The notes: a model not told the origin generated them from the sequence alone. A stretch of DNA of 64,000 nt from Pratylenchus scribneri (GCA_030063045.1 JAQSEB010000045.1:1550001-1614000), one strand, 5' to 3'. Positions 37,916 through 49,539 are shown, counted from the stretch's first letter. A program made the numbers and translations.

Positions 37916-38270
37916 CAGTGCTGTGTCTTTCGGATTTTATAGCTCCGGCTCCAGCTCCGGGCTCCGACCCCAAAAAATTTAGGCTCCAGCTCCGGCTCCG
38001 GGCTCCGACCCTCAAAATTTTTGGCTCCGGCTCCAGCTCCGGGCTCCGGAATTTTAACCCTAAATTTTTGGCTCCAGCTCCGGCTCCGGGCTCCAACCGG
38101 TCAAATTTTTAGCTCCGGGCTCCGGCTCCGCTCCGACCACCCAAAAATTTTGGCTCCAGCTCCGGCTCCGAGCTCCGACCCTCAAAATTTTTCGCTCCGG
38201 CTCCAGCTCCGGAGCCGGAGCTGGAGCCGGTGCCGGAGCTGGAGCTGGAGCCGGAGCTGGCACAGCACTG
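37916..38270. mobile_element. hAT-like non-autonomous element with CTCCGGCTCCAG word interior
   Basis: Perfect 10-bp terminal inverted repeats, CAGTGCTGTG and CACAGCACTG, are flanked by an exact 8-bp target duplication ATCATGTC (37908-37915 and 38271-38278). Nearly all of the interior is reiterated GGCTCCAGCTCCGG, in units of about 60 bp separated by CGACCCTCAAAATTT-like text, and it reverses orientation at about 38,210. It lies about 90 bp after the stop of gene B. It shares its ends and its word with the element at 26,356. Confidence 0.92.
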
Positions 38271-38387
38271 ATCATGTCTCAGTGTTTTTTGGACAAATAG
38301 GTGTTGATTTTATAAATACCGTAAATTTCCTATTTGAAATTTACGGTATTAAAACTTTGGGATTTGGGCGAAATTATAAATCAGAAC

Positions 38388-38795
38388 AGGCGGAATTATT
38401 CTAACCAGGCGGAATCAGAACAGGCGGAATTACTCTAACCAGGCGGAATTATTCTAACCAGGCGGAATTATTCTAATCAGGCGGAATTTTTCTAACCAGG
38501 TGGAATTATTCTAATCAGGCGGAATTATTCTAACCAGACGGAATTATTCCAACCAGGCGGAATTATTCTAACCAGGCGGAATTATTCTTACATTAACCAG
38601 GCGGAATTATTCTAACTAGGCGGAATTATTCTAACCAGGCGGAATTATTCTTAACCAGGCGTAATTATTCTAACCAGGCGGAATCAGAACAGGCGGAATT
38701 ACTCTAACCAGGCGGAATTATTCTAACCAGGCGGAATTATTCTAATCAGGCGGAATTATTCTAACCAGGTGGAATTATTCTAATCAGGCGGAATT
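38388..38795 (-). repeat. 19-bp satellite array, copy 3 (inverted)
   Basis: About 20 copies of the reverse complement of the unit at 11,520 and 21,440 (CCAGGCGGAATTATTCTAA), with variants reading AATCAG or TTACTC. Confidence 0.93.
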
Positions 38796-39140
38796 ATTCA
38801 AAAAATTGCACTAAAATGTGATATCACATAATTCGGAAAAAATTTCCTTGAATTTATTTTTAATTATTTTTTATGAAAATATATACAATCAAATGGAATT
38901 AATATTATTATGCAATATATATATATAATTGAGCTAGATAAGAATTTAATAGATTTAAAAATCAATAAATAAAAAATTGCACTAAAATGCGCTAAAATGT
39001 GATATCACATAATTCGGAAAAAATTTCCTTGAATTTATCTTTAATTATTTTTTATGAAAATATATACAATCAAATGGAATTAATATTATTATGCAAGATA
39101 TATATAATTGAGCTAGATAAGAATTTAATAGATTTTTTCG
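38796..39140. repeat. 180-bp tandem duplication
   Basis: Two adjacent copies of an AT-rich block, each with GTGATATCACATAATTCGG, GAAATATATACAATC-like text and TTGAGCTAGATAAG, offset by about 180 bp. It sits between the 19-bp satellite and a GC-richer patch. No coding frame. Confidence 0.85.
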
Positions 39141-39234
39141 ATTCAAACAGACCTGATTTGAGGCCATAAAATTGAACTGCAAAATATGCACATAATGAAT
39201 GGAATGACCAAAAACCTGATTTTGCTTGAACATT

Positions 39235-39395
39235 TCCTTCATTTCCGCCTTTTTCCTTCTCAATTTGTACATCAGCCCCGCCGGCTCCATGCCCATTTGG
39301 GTCAAAATTTAAAGATGCCAACAATTCGTCCAATTCATGGACAATTTTTGGATGAATCCAGAGGGCACAAAACCGAATTGCACATTGCTGGCATT
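39235..39395 (-). pseudogene. Possible exon fragment with an LD-type motif
   Basis: On the minus strand a frame opened by a possible acceptor (GCCAG) reads through HELDELLASLNFDPNG and a Gly/Glu-rich tail to a GT (AAATCAG|GTTTTT). HELDELLASL fits the paxillin LD-motif pattern LDxLLxxL. A second frame in the same DNA is also open, and no LIM domain or neighbouring exon was found, so this may be a stray fragment or chance. Confidence 0.22.
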
Positions 39396-39559
39396 TAGCC
39401 TCAATTGTCGGCCATCAAATGAGAAGCGGGGTCTCCGGGAAAGGTCGTTGGATCTGATTGAAGGGGGAGGGGATAACAATGAAAGAAGGGGGAACAATTG
39501 GGCCAAGGGGAAGGAGAGAGGAATTATGGATGGAAAGGGGGGGATTGGATAAAATGGCC

Positions 39560-40668
39560 AGAATTTTGTGGTTGTGGGTCTTTTTGTTTAATTTTTCAGT
39601 TGGCTCTAATTAAAGCCACTTCACCATTCCTTCATTTGGCTCATATTTTTTCCCATTTTTGAACTCAATAATTGATCAATTATGCATTTTTAAACCAATT
39701 AATTTATTTTGTTCAACAAATATGCTAATATTATTGGTCCTTTTTGGATTTTATCAATCACAAACTTTTCGAAAGGAAGCATACTGCGATTGAGCACATA
39801 TAACAAGATCAACATGTCGAGAAGCAGCCTAACAATTGAAGTGAGCAAAATGACACGGCAAACATCCTGCCTAACGCGAAACATTTTTTGGGCCAATAAA
39901 TTATGCCCTCCGGTGATTATTTGATTGTTTTTCTATACGTGGATGTATTAAAATATTGGTCCAAAGAATTTTTTGTGGTCGATTGCCGCTGCAAATCAGC
40001 CTCTTTTGGTCCTCAAAATTTGCTGGCTAAATCGTTCCTTTTTGTTGTGAAGTAGCAGATCAACACCAATCCTTTAAAATTTCCTATTCCAATTTTAAAA
40101 TGTGAATATAACTGAATTTTGGGAGGAGAGAGTGTAAAATAGCTATGGAATGGGAAAACCCGCTTTTCCTTTTTTTCTGAGGAGACGAAAATTTTGGGGC
40201 AAATCTGCGAGGAGAGGATGGTTCAAAAGGAGATTATATTTATTAAATAAGTACTATTGCTAAATAAACGAAGATCCGCTCAACCAAAATTCTCCCTCGG
40301 GGCAGATCACTTCACTCTTCTTTGGCTGACACCGTAGTCTTTTCCCTATTGATGAGATTGGAAATGCCACCCAAGAGCCAAGACACACCCAAATTATTTA
40401 TTCATGTTTTTGCTTTCTGCCAAAATCCAAGGACAATTTAAAAACCGGAAATTGGAATTTTTACTCAAATTAACCCCAAACCCGAATTTTTCAAAAACCG
40501 AAAATTGGGGTTTAAATTGAGATAATCTAAGAAAGATTTTTTTATTCAAAATTGAAAAGAAAATTAAGACAAAAAGAAAAAATGAAGACAAAAAGAAAAA
40601 ATGAAGACAAAAAGAAGACAAAAGTAAAATAATTCCATCAATTTTGGTCAGTTCCATTGTGCCATTTC
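39560..40668. other. Spacer, no gene supported
   Basis: A minus-strand ORF at 39,699-39,896 encodes a hydrophobic stretch (LLLDMLILLYVL) that could be an isolated membrane exon. No partner exons were found. The rest is AT-rich. Confidence 0.4.
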
Positions 40669-40971
40669 TCAGTTTCCATGCCGACGTCGCCAGTTGTTCA
40701 GTCGATTGCGCTCTCTTCGCCGATATTCTTGGCGCCAGAGTTGATCACGTTCCCGTTCTGCCTCGGTTCTGCGCCTTTCTTCTTCGATTCTGCGCCTTTC
40801 TTCCTCGGCTGCCCGTTGTTCTGCCTCGATTCTGCGCTTTTCTTCATCAGCTGCCCGTTGTTCTGCTTCGATTCGGCGCCGACGCTCCTCTTCAAGTTGG
40901 TGTCTCAACTCATCCTGGTTTCGCTTTCGTTCGCGCTCTGACCACGAATCCTCCGAGCTTGAAGACCTCAT
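40669..40971 (-). CDS. Small Glu/Arg-rich coiled-coil protein
   Basis: An uninterrupted 100-codon frame from ATG (MRSSSSEDSWSERERKR) to TGA. It contains three or four imperfect repeats of RRIEAEQRAADEEK-type text, predicted to form one long charged helix or coiled coil, and ends with NNWRRRHGN. A possible splice acceptor (TTTTTTGTAG) lies about 13 bp upstream, fitting a non-coding first exon or trans-splicing. The segment is much richer in GC than its surroundings, which supports coding. No homolog is recognised and function is unknown. There is no signal peptide from this start; an in-frame ATG at 41,022 would add 17 hydrophobic residues. Confidence 0.6.
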   Translation of the reverse strand: MRSSSSEDSWSERERKRNQDELRHQLEEERRRRIEAEQRAADEEKRRIEAEQRAAEEERRRIEEERRRTEAERERDQLWRQEYRRRERNRLNNWRRRHGN

Positions 40972-43498
40972 TTTGATTGCAATTCTACAAAAAAGATTCG
41001 TTATATACAGTATAAAAAGCATTGTCGTCTCGGTTTTGGGGCATATCTAAGAGTGGGGTGGGTGTCGGGAGTGGGATCTAGATAAAATATATCCAAAAAG
41101 CGTTAATTTAGACTAATTTAAGCATGATTTTATGTGCGGGTTGAATTGGGCACATGGTTAGCAAAGGGGGAAATCGGTTTTTGGAATTAGAATTTGTATA
41201 TTTTCGTTTGTTTTTGGATCTGAATAATTTGCAATGTTTTATAGCTCTCAGCCTGCATAAAAGTTTGTGCTTGAAAAAGATATGTCGGATTTTGCGGCTT
41301 GGCCTAGGAGAAGTTTGTCAAGTTCTATGCGCATGTCAATTCGCTCCAGAGCTAACTTATATAAAAAATGACAAATATAGGACAAAATTATTTCTATCTA
41401 TTGATGAAATTTATTTTGAATTGGCGGGAATGAAATGAAATTGTGGCTGTGGCTTGATGGCTTTTAACTCGCGATTCCCTCTTCTATTTGCCCACATTTC
41501 TCTATCACTGGGAGAAAATGAACGAAATGAAAATGAAATTGAATGATTCAGCGAAAACTGTTAAATGGAGAAAAAGGAACGAATAAAAAAATGGCCGGAA
41601 ATTTGCGTTTTCGATCAGTCATTCTTCCAATTGAATAGACGAGATAAATAAATATGTAATAAATATGATGCCATAAAATTTTATTGGAATTGGGATAGTC
41701 AAGTTGGTGGGTTGGGAAGGGAGAAAAGAAATTAACTATAGTTGATCGCAAATCACACTCATCTTATTTGGAGGCAGTCAACTTTTATAACTTAGATGCT
41801 TTCAGTGAACAGCCTGCTTGAAAGCAAACTACCAAAAGTTGACTGCCATTTGACAGACTTCTTATTCTTATTTTACCACCCCTGATCTCCTTCTATTTAA
41901 AATCGACACTCTTTTCTCAAATTATTTTCCAAAAATATCTTTTGTTGCAAATTTGTTAGAAAATGAACTATTATTTGCAGAATTAGTCGTTTGGCTTATT
42001 TTATAATTTATTATAAAATAAATTCAAAAAAAATTTAAAAATAGTAATAATTTTCAGAATTAATTTTTTAGTTAATCTTGTAATTTATTAAAAAATAAAT
42101 GAAAAAACAAATTATAAAAATAACACTCATTTTCAGAATATTTTTACTCATTTTCAAAATTCATCACAAAACCAAATAAATTATGTAACTAATTTTATAA
42201 TTTGCAACAAGAGATATTTTGAGAATTTTTCCAATTCCAAGAATATGCTCACAATTTGTTGTCATTTTGAAAATATTCTCACGATTTCAAGCATTTGATA
42301 AATTATTTTTTATTTTATTTTTTAATAAATTTAGTTAAAATATTAATTTTCAAATAATTGGTAATCGGCAAAATATTCAGAAAATTTGACTCATTTTTGG
42401 AATATTTTAAAAATATCTCAGTCAGATCTTTAGGAAATGCAAAGGTAGAATTTTTAAATTAATTATAATTCATCTTCAATGGAATTTGTATTCTTCTAAA
42501 TTCATTCATTTAACATAATTAATTTTCCATGATCAGATTATCGTCCCGTCGCTAAATCGTTGCCTAAAAATTAATCTCTTTGTATCTGTTTTTTAACATT
42601 GTTTTCCTCGTCTTATTTTTGTTCAAACACCAAATTTTATAAACATTCCAAAGAATAATGGTTGTTCAAAAATTGTAACAATCGCAAAGAACTTTGAGCT
42701 CCATATTCTGAATTAACTAATAAGAATGTGTGAAGAATATTATGTACAATGGGACAATCCATGAATCATCAAATTCCTTTTCAAAAATATCTGCTGCCGT
42801 CCTTTATTATAAGATTTGTGGACCTGCAATATTTACAAACAAGGAAGAAATAAAAATAATGTAATAAACAATTTTGTTTATGGCCAAGTAATAAAGAAAG
42901 GGAAAGGAATGTGTATAAAAAGGACAACTCTTAATAATGCTCGTTAATAAAATCGTTCACATTTTTTGATTAATTTTTTGCTCACAAATTGACCCAATTT
43001 CTCAGCAACAATCTTTCAATCTATTATATAAAATTTACATACTAATGGCTAAAATTTTTCTTAGGATTTTTTATTTTTCAAAAAAATTATGATTATTAGA
43101 AAAAGGTAAAAAAACAAAAATTACCGATTTTTGGCTTTTTTTTTCTTTTTTTTCCTAATTTTTTTGTTATTATTTTTCCTTTAATCATATTAAAACATCC
43201 CAAACAAATTTAGCAAACAAAAATAATGTTAATAATCATTTGGAAAAACAGATTTATAGGTAAAAATTTTAATTCGCAAATTATTGCAGTTTAATTAATT
43301 CAATTCCATGGAATTCTTTGATCAAAATTCGGAATTTAGAGACATTTTTAAAATTATTTTTACGATTTTTCATTATTTTTATTCAATTTTTAATTTTCAC
43401 ACTACAAAGCAGTAACCAATAATTCTCATAATTCAGAGAAATTTTTATTAAAATTTTATTTCATATTTTTAATCATAATTTGTAAAACGACATAAAAA
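40972..43498. other. AT-rich spacer with a hairpin, no gene supported
   Basis: A plus-strand ORF of 94 codons (41,154-41,438) has no recognisable domain. The hairpin at 41,773-41,847 is listed separately. Inverted segments near 41,935 (ATATCTTTTGTTGCAAATT) and 42,200 (its approximate complement) suggest a decayed MITE. The remainder is low-complexity AT. Confidence 0.5.
41773..41847. other. 75-nt hairpin (pre-miRNA-like or MITE remnant)
   Basis: The ends pair perfectly over 14 bp (GGCAGTCAACTTTT with AAAAGTTGACTGCC). An inner 8-bp stem (TGCTTTCA with TGAAAGCA) closes a loop of about 14 nt. An asymmetric internal loop separates the two stems. Size and shape would suit a small-RNA precursor, but expression cannot be judged from sequence. 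Confidence 0.45.
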
Positions 43499-43848
43499 AT
43501 GGTGGGTCAACGAATTGAATGCGCCAATTGCCATAATCTTTGTTAGTTTTTTTAAATAATTTTTAAATAATTTTTCATTTTTCAGTTAATACTGACGATG
43601 CCGGCCGCATCCTCAAAGAAACTGCCGAGGGAACCGTTACAGGTTTTGGGGCTGGCACAGCTGCCGGTGCCGCTCTGGGCGCAGCCGGAGCAACCACAAT
43701 GACTGGGGCAAAAGTTGGCGCAGTCACTGGTGGCCCAGTTGGCGCACTTATTGGTGCGACTGTTGGACTTCCCGTTGGATTGTTGATTGGCGCATTCAAG
43801 GAGGACCAATGGACATGCCCAACATGTGGATTTAAGAATAAGAATTAA
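43499..43848 (+). CDS. Small protein with split CxxC pairs around a glycine-zipper core
   Basis: Exon 1 is 43499-43541 and exon 2 is 43586-43848, with a 44-bp intron. The phase-1 join gives exactly 102 codons including the stop. The N-terminus is MVGQRIECANCHNLF and the C-terminus is WTCPTCGFKNKN, so two CxxC pairs lie at opposite ends and could fold together as a zinc ribbon. Between them lies a long Gly/Ala-rich stretch with GxxxG spacing (GFGAGTAAGAALGAAG; GALIGATVGLPVGLLIGA), like glycine-zipper membrane segments. No signal peptide. It lies just downstream of R1 on the opposite strand. The role is unknown; a small membrane-inserting, zinc-binding protein is my inference. Confidence 0.78.
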
Positions 43849-44173
43849 ATGAAAACGGAGAATTGCATTATGCAAAAGAAAACGAATTCACAAGCAAAAA
43901 TTAAAATTTAGTTTTATTAAATTGTCGATGTCAAAAATTAATAATTTCAATGAAATTATTTATTCTCAAAATTTGTTATGATAATTTTTTAAAATAAATT
44001 TTACATAAATGAGAGATCTTAAATTTCAATGAAATTGGAGGAAGAAAAATAAAATAATATAAAGTTAGATTTAAAAAAATGAGAGTATATTTACGAAACT
44101 GGAATTATATAAAAACAGAATTATAAATAAATCAGAAATAAAAATTACTGATTCTCTCCAAACGAAATAAAAT

Positions 44174-46332
44174 TTAGGCAATAGTAAATTGATTTATCGA
44201 GCATAATCTCTTTTGATTGGGTGTTCGAATTTGAATCGTGAATGGATTCGCATTTGTTTGGGTTGGCAATGGACGGCAAGTTAAATTGACGGTTTTTGTC
44301 TTTGTTTCATTCTTAAACAAATTCCACCGTTTTGGCAATACATCCGCGGCCCATTTTTGTCGTAAAGAAGAGTTGGCCCAAAGCATCAGCCAACTTGGCA
44401 AAATAATATTGCAACTGTCGTGAATAATTGGGTCGAGTGACAAAACAAGCATCAGAAAATTTCCGCCCAAATTCAAGTTAAAGGCATTCTGAAAGGAACA
44501 TTTTTTTTATTTGTTGTCCATGGAACTGAAATTAAATTTTTCGCTTTTTTTATAAAATTATTTTTAAAAAAAATCTAAAATGAATTGAAAACAATTTACA
44601 AAAATGGAGAAATTAGTGACAATTTAATATTTATAGTTAATAACTTACAAAGAACAATGTGATAATTCCCAAGCCAACAAATGTGCACAGTGCATAAATC
44701 AGCAAATTTCTCTCAATTCGGTCCGAAACATTCGAATTGTTCGTTTGAATTGTCGAAGAATTATTCTGCAAAGTTCGATGATGCCTTTTCCGCCAATGGT
44801 AGAGAAAAATTGACATTAAACTCATTATAGTGCAAAAAATCAGACATATGATGGAAAGTGACACAACCAAATTTATGTTATTCGTATGGCAGCTCTGAAT
44901 AATATATTAAAGGATTTAAAATATAATAATTTTGTGTACATAAATGTAAAAAATGTTCTTCATGAATGTTCTTCTCCATTAAATAATATTTTAATGGATT
45001 AAATTCTTTTCAAATATTAAACAATTTTTTTTAATTTTTAAATTTTTTATGAAGACATTTTCCGTAAGTTAAAATTAAAAGGGTCTAGGAAATTTAGACA
45101 TACTGTGAAAGGTCCTGTAATGGAGAATGTTGTACGATTTGCACTCAATGGATCGGGGCTGACAATTTTTAAATCTTTATCTGGCGTAATCAAACAAAAT
45201 GACAAATAAAATGGCACCCCATAAATGATCAAAACGGAAAGTGGTAAAAGATAAAGCCAAATCTGAGAATAAGATAAAAATAAAATTTGATAAATATTTA
45301 AATCAGAATTTAGCTAAAAACACAAAAAATCAGAATTAACTAAAAACACAAAAAATTAGAATTAACTAAAAACACAAAAAATCAGAATTAACTAAAAACA
45401 CAAAAAATCAGAATTAACTAAAAACACAAAAAATCAGAATTAACTAAAAACACAAAAAATCAGAATTAGCTAAAAACACAAAAAATCAGAATTAAAAAAT
45501 CAGAATTAACTAAAAACACAAAAAATCAGAATTAAAATTCATTTACCTTTTCATAGTGCAGTGGAAAAGCAATTGCAATAAATCGATTCAATTGGATTGC
45601 AGCAGTGGAAAAATTATCAGCGTAAAAGCCGAAAAATAAAAAAAACGAATAAAGAGCCAATATTTGACTAGACAGAATTTGGTAGAATGGCAAAATTAAG
45701 CCGCCAATGATTGTTGGTAGACGGTAACCGAACATCGAACCCCACATTTTTGACCAATTCTTAAAGCAAAATGTCAGTCAATTATGTATATTGTGATAGA
45801 TGTACGATTTGGAAATTAATTAATTAGATGTACCATTTACAAATTTAATTATTTATCGTGGGATTTACTTGACTGAAAAAATTTAAAAATAAAAAAAATT
45901 CTAAATTGAATAAAAATATTTCTTTTTCTTAGTAACTTTTTAGCAAAGATACAAATGCAAAACGAATAACTATTAATAAATTGGAAATCTGATTTTTATC
46001 TAACATCTTTTTTATAAAACTAAATTTTACTAAATCGGCCAAAAATTTTTAGAAATTTTTTAATAATTAAATTTTTAAATTATATTTTTTTAATTTTTTT
46101 TTTATTTATTTTTCGTTTAATTAAATTAATATATATTATATTTTTTAATGCTTACTGCGATGGCGCGTACGGCGAAAAGAATGTTGAATGAATTATGTAA
46201 TTGTTTATGCTTGATTATCACCACCACTTCCGATAAATATAGCAAAAATGATGGAATACCAATGATGAAGATCAAATAAATATAATAATTTCGAAGAGAG
46301 TAAAGAAAATCAATCACTTCATTCAATGCCAT
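44174..46332 (-). CDS. R1: serpentine 7TM chemoreceptor (Srg/Srv-like), five exons
   Basis: Exons (minus): 46332-46156, 45759-45547, 45262-45104, 44894-44649 and 44488-44174, all joined in phase 0. The model gives about 369 residues, a normal length for nematode chemoreceptors. Exon 1 encodes TM1 and the start of TM2 (FNILFAVRAIA). Exon 2 ends with the conserved LNRFIAIAFPLHYEK after TM3. Exon 3 carries TM4 (IWLYLLPLSVLIIYGVPF) and an N-glycosylation-like loop. Exon 4 carries TM5-TM6 (RIERNLLIYALCTFVGLGII). Exon 5 carries TM7 (ILPSWLMLWA) and a cytoplasmic tail (LPKRWNLFKNETKTKT). Such receptors sense odours in chemosensory neurons. The subfamily is not certain: the layout fits the Srg superfamily, and Srv is possible. 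Confidence 0.85.
45308..45536 (-). repeat. 26-bp satellite filling an R1 intron
   Basis: About eight copies of a 26-bp unit (AACTAAAAACACAAAAAATC followed by AGAATT) occupy nearly the whole intron between R1 exons 2 and 3, ending about 10 bp from the donor. The unit is the reverse complement of the array at 57,155-58,125. Confidence 0.93.
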
Positions 46333-47045
46333 TGTCTATTTAAAATCTATAAATTATCAAAAAATCTTAAATCAAAATCTGTCCATTTATATTTTGTGAA
46401 TATAATAAATGCATTTTTAATATTAATAAATTGCAGAATTTTCGAATAAACCAAAAAAATAATCTTAATGGAGAAAATCAGGTTTAAATTTCATATAGGG
46501 ATATAAATTTTTAGAATTTCAGCAAAATTTAAGTCATATAAAAAAATTATTCCATAGTTTTCGTCTTGGATTTATTCAGCCAAAATGTATTTTAATTAAA
46601 AAATTTTTTTATTTATTAAATTCATTTAAGCCAGATTTATTGTTGTGAAAAAAAGCTAGAATAATTTGTGGAATTTGACATTTATAATATAAAATAAAAT
46701 GAGTATTAATCAGGAAAAGTTAAAATTGGAATATGCATTAAAGAATTAAAACTTAATTTCCACATTAGAAATGAAGAAAAATACCACCAAAAATTTTCAG
46801 AAAAAATTACTTGATAATTAAATTCACTTGAGACAAATTTAATTTCCTGATTTTGTCTCAATTCTCAAATAACCGGGTAATGGCTTTCAATTCTACCCAA
46901 AAATTATTCTCGATCTAATTATGGATCATTAATGCACTTTCTGTTCTTCTGAACTCATTCAGCATCAAAAGATAAAATAAATCAGTGTTTTAATGAAGTC
47001 TACAATTTTATAATTTTATCAAACTCCCTTGATGACACGCACAAT
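46333..47045. other. Spacer between R1 and R2, no gene seen
   Basis: AT-rich 5' flank of R1 and 3' flank of R2. The sequence that should encode the rest of R2 exon 5 is absent here. Confidence 0.6.
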
Positions 47046-48269
47046 TTATACAAAATTTCCGCCCAAATTCAAGCTGAGGGAATTCTGAAAGAAATATTTT
47101 TTATTTGTTGTCCAATGTCCATGGAACTGGATTTAAAATTGTTCGTTTTTATAAATTATTTCAAAAAAACTTAAAAAATCTAAATTAAAAGCACTGTAAA
47201 AATTGATCAAATTTAATAAAATCGTGAACTTTGCTTTAAAATAAAAAAATAGAGAAAATTATTGGCAATTTTTTATTTATAAATATCTTACAAAGAACAT
47301 GAAGATAATTCCCAGTCCAGCAAATGTGCACATTGCATAAATTAGCAAATTCCTCTCTATTCGGTCCGAAACATTCGAATTGTTGTTCAAATTCAAAATG
47401 CGATGTCGTTTCCGATAATGGTAGAGAATTATAGTGGATAAACTCAAAACAGAGCATAAAATCAAACATATGATGGAAAATAATCTCACCAAATATGCAT
47501 TATCCAAAGAGCATTGCTGAAACACATTCATAATTTGAATTTGATCATTTTTAAAAAAATAATAATAATAAAAAAAATGTAGAATATACATTTGTATTTC
47601 CCGTAATGGAGAATGATGTCCCATTGGCATTTAACGGATCGTTGCTGACAATAAACAATTTAGTATCCACCGAGAAGAAACAAAATGACAAAACAAATGG
47701 CACTCCATAAATGATCAAAACGGAAAGTGGTAAAAGATAACTCCAAATCTAGAAAAAAATTAAAAGTAAATAATTTGGAAAATTTTTACAATTAATTTAC
47801 CTTTTCATAGTGTAATGGAAATGCGATTGCAATAAATCGATTCAATTGGATTGAAGCTGTGGAAAAATTATCAGCGTAAAAGCAGAAAAACAATAAGAAC
47901 GGATAAAGAGCCAATATTTGACTTGGCAGAATTTGGTAGAATGGCAGAACAAAGCCGCCAATGATTGTTGGTAGACGGTAGCCAAACATTGAGCCCCACA
48001 TTTTTAGAAAATTCTGCAGAAAAATTAATATTTTTAAAATTAAATTATTAATTCAATATATATATATGATTATTTATTTTATTTTTTTTAATACTTACTG
48101 CGATGGCACGTACAGCAAAAAGAATGTTGAATGAATTGTGTAATTGTTTATGTTTGATTATTACCACCACTTCCGATAAATACAACAAAAATGATGGAAT
48201 ACCAATGATGAATATCAAATAAATATAATAATTTCGAAGAGAATAAAGGAAGTCAATTACTTCTTCCAT
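47046..48269 (-). CDS. R2: serpentine receptor with truncated last exon
   Basis: Exons: 48269-48099, 48013-47801, 47748-47590, 47516-47292 and 47084-47046. Exons 1-4 are intact and in phase. Exon 5 has a good acceptor and starts NSLSLNLGGNF, as in its paralogs, but then reads V and stop. It therefore lacks TM7 and the C-terminal tail, about 90 residues. Exon 3 (VDTKLFIVSNDPLNANGT) is nearly identical to R3, while exon 4 (QCSLDNAYLVRLFSIICLI) resembles R4 and R5. The product would have six membrane segments and is probably a recent pseudogene, or has a changed function. Confidence 0.8.
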
Positions 48270-49539
48270 TTAGACGAATAATCTATAAATTATCAAAAAA
48301 TCTTAAATCATATGCCTGGTGAAAGGTCGATTCTCAAATGCTAAAAATAGAATTTTTAAATTTTTTTATTAACAGAATATTTAATTAAAATACTAATAAT
48401 TTGCTTAGAAATCAAGTTTTTAAAGAATTTAAGCCAATATAATATACATTATAAAGATTTTGAAGATTATCAATTATTAAATTATATATAAATTAAGCAG
48501 AGCACAAATTTGCGCGAATTTTGATTTTAATGCATTTAATTAATTTCTTTTATAATATTTAATATGCACTTGCTTTTATTGTACATATGTGGGAAATGGT
48601 GAAAAAATGAGAGGAGAATACGAAATTCTTGGAAGAAATTGAAATAAAGAAATTCAGAGCCGGAAGGACTATTCAATGTGTGAGGTCAACTTTTAACATG
48701 ATTATTGTATCCCTGTGATTATTAAAAACAATCCCTGAACATGAGAAAAAATAATTACAAGAATTTAGGGCACCGCGAAATTTTTTTTCATTTTTCCCAA
48801 TAATGTTTGGATTAAGGAGAAAAAGCTAACGAAAATAATTTTAATAAAGGATTTTTTTCTTTCTCAATTTTTGAAAAATTCAATCATCGATTTCTTTAGA
48901 TGATTGGTCAAAAATGTGGCAATGATAAAGCAAATTCATTTATTTCCACTATTACATTATTGATAATTTTTGAGAGGAGGCCTTTATTACTATTTTTGTA
49001 TCCAACAATTTCTATGATGATTTCAAATTTAATAATTTCTTTTTTTTTCTAATTAATTTATTATTTGTTGACATTCTATTATTGCTATAATAAATATAAA
49101 TCTTCCTCAAAAATACTTATTTACTTAAGTGGAATAGAAAATTTATCATCAATTGATATGTGGATGATCATTTATTACAGTTAGAAAATGAAAAATTTTA
49201 ATTCATTTACAAATTCTTAAATTGGAATAACAAAATTAATAATAATTTTAATTTGAAAATTTGATGTAAAATTTTTAAAAATAGTCATTTTTATCAATGG
49301 AAGGAAGAAAAAGAATGGTCATTTTTGTATTAATGTAGGGAAGAATAATAAGATTTATAAAATTGGATTATAGAAGAAAGAATCAATAGAATTTAATAAA
49401 GCAAGATTATGAAATCAAAATTATATAGTCTAATATAAAAAAGAAATATAGTAGTATTTATAAGAAAGTGGAATTTTATAAAATCAGAATAATGTGAAAT
49501 GTAATAAAAAAATTACAATCCACAACATGATCAAAAAAT
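48270..49539. other. Spacer between R2 and R3, no gene seen
   Basis: AT-rich. The segment 48,540-48,790 is similar to 52,430-52,690 (TTTTGTACATATATGGGAAA-like text, then ATTGTATCC and AAAACAATCCC), so the 5' flanks of R2 and R3 share ancestry. Confidence 0.55.

Noticed and set aside
37887..38404. Pro/Ala-rich ORFs
   Set aside because: They arise from the GGCTCC word interior of the hAT-like element.
40320..40390. Minus-strand frame GVSWLLGGISNLINREKT as a terminal exon
   Set aside because: It looks protein-like and ends at a stop, but there is no in-phase acceptor before an upstream stop and no partner exon.
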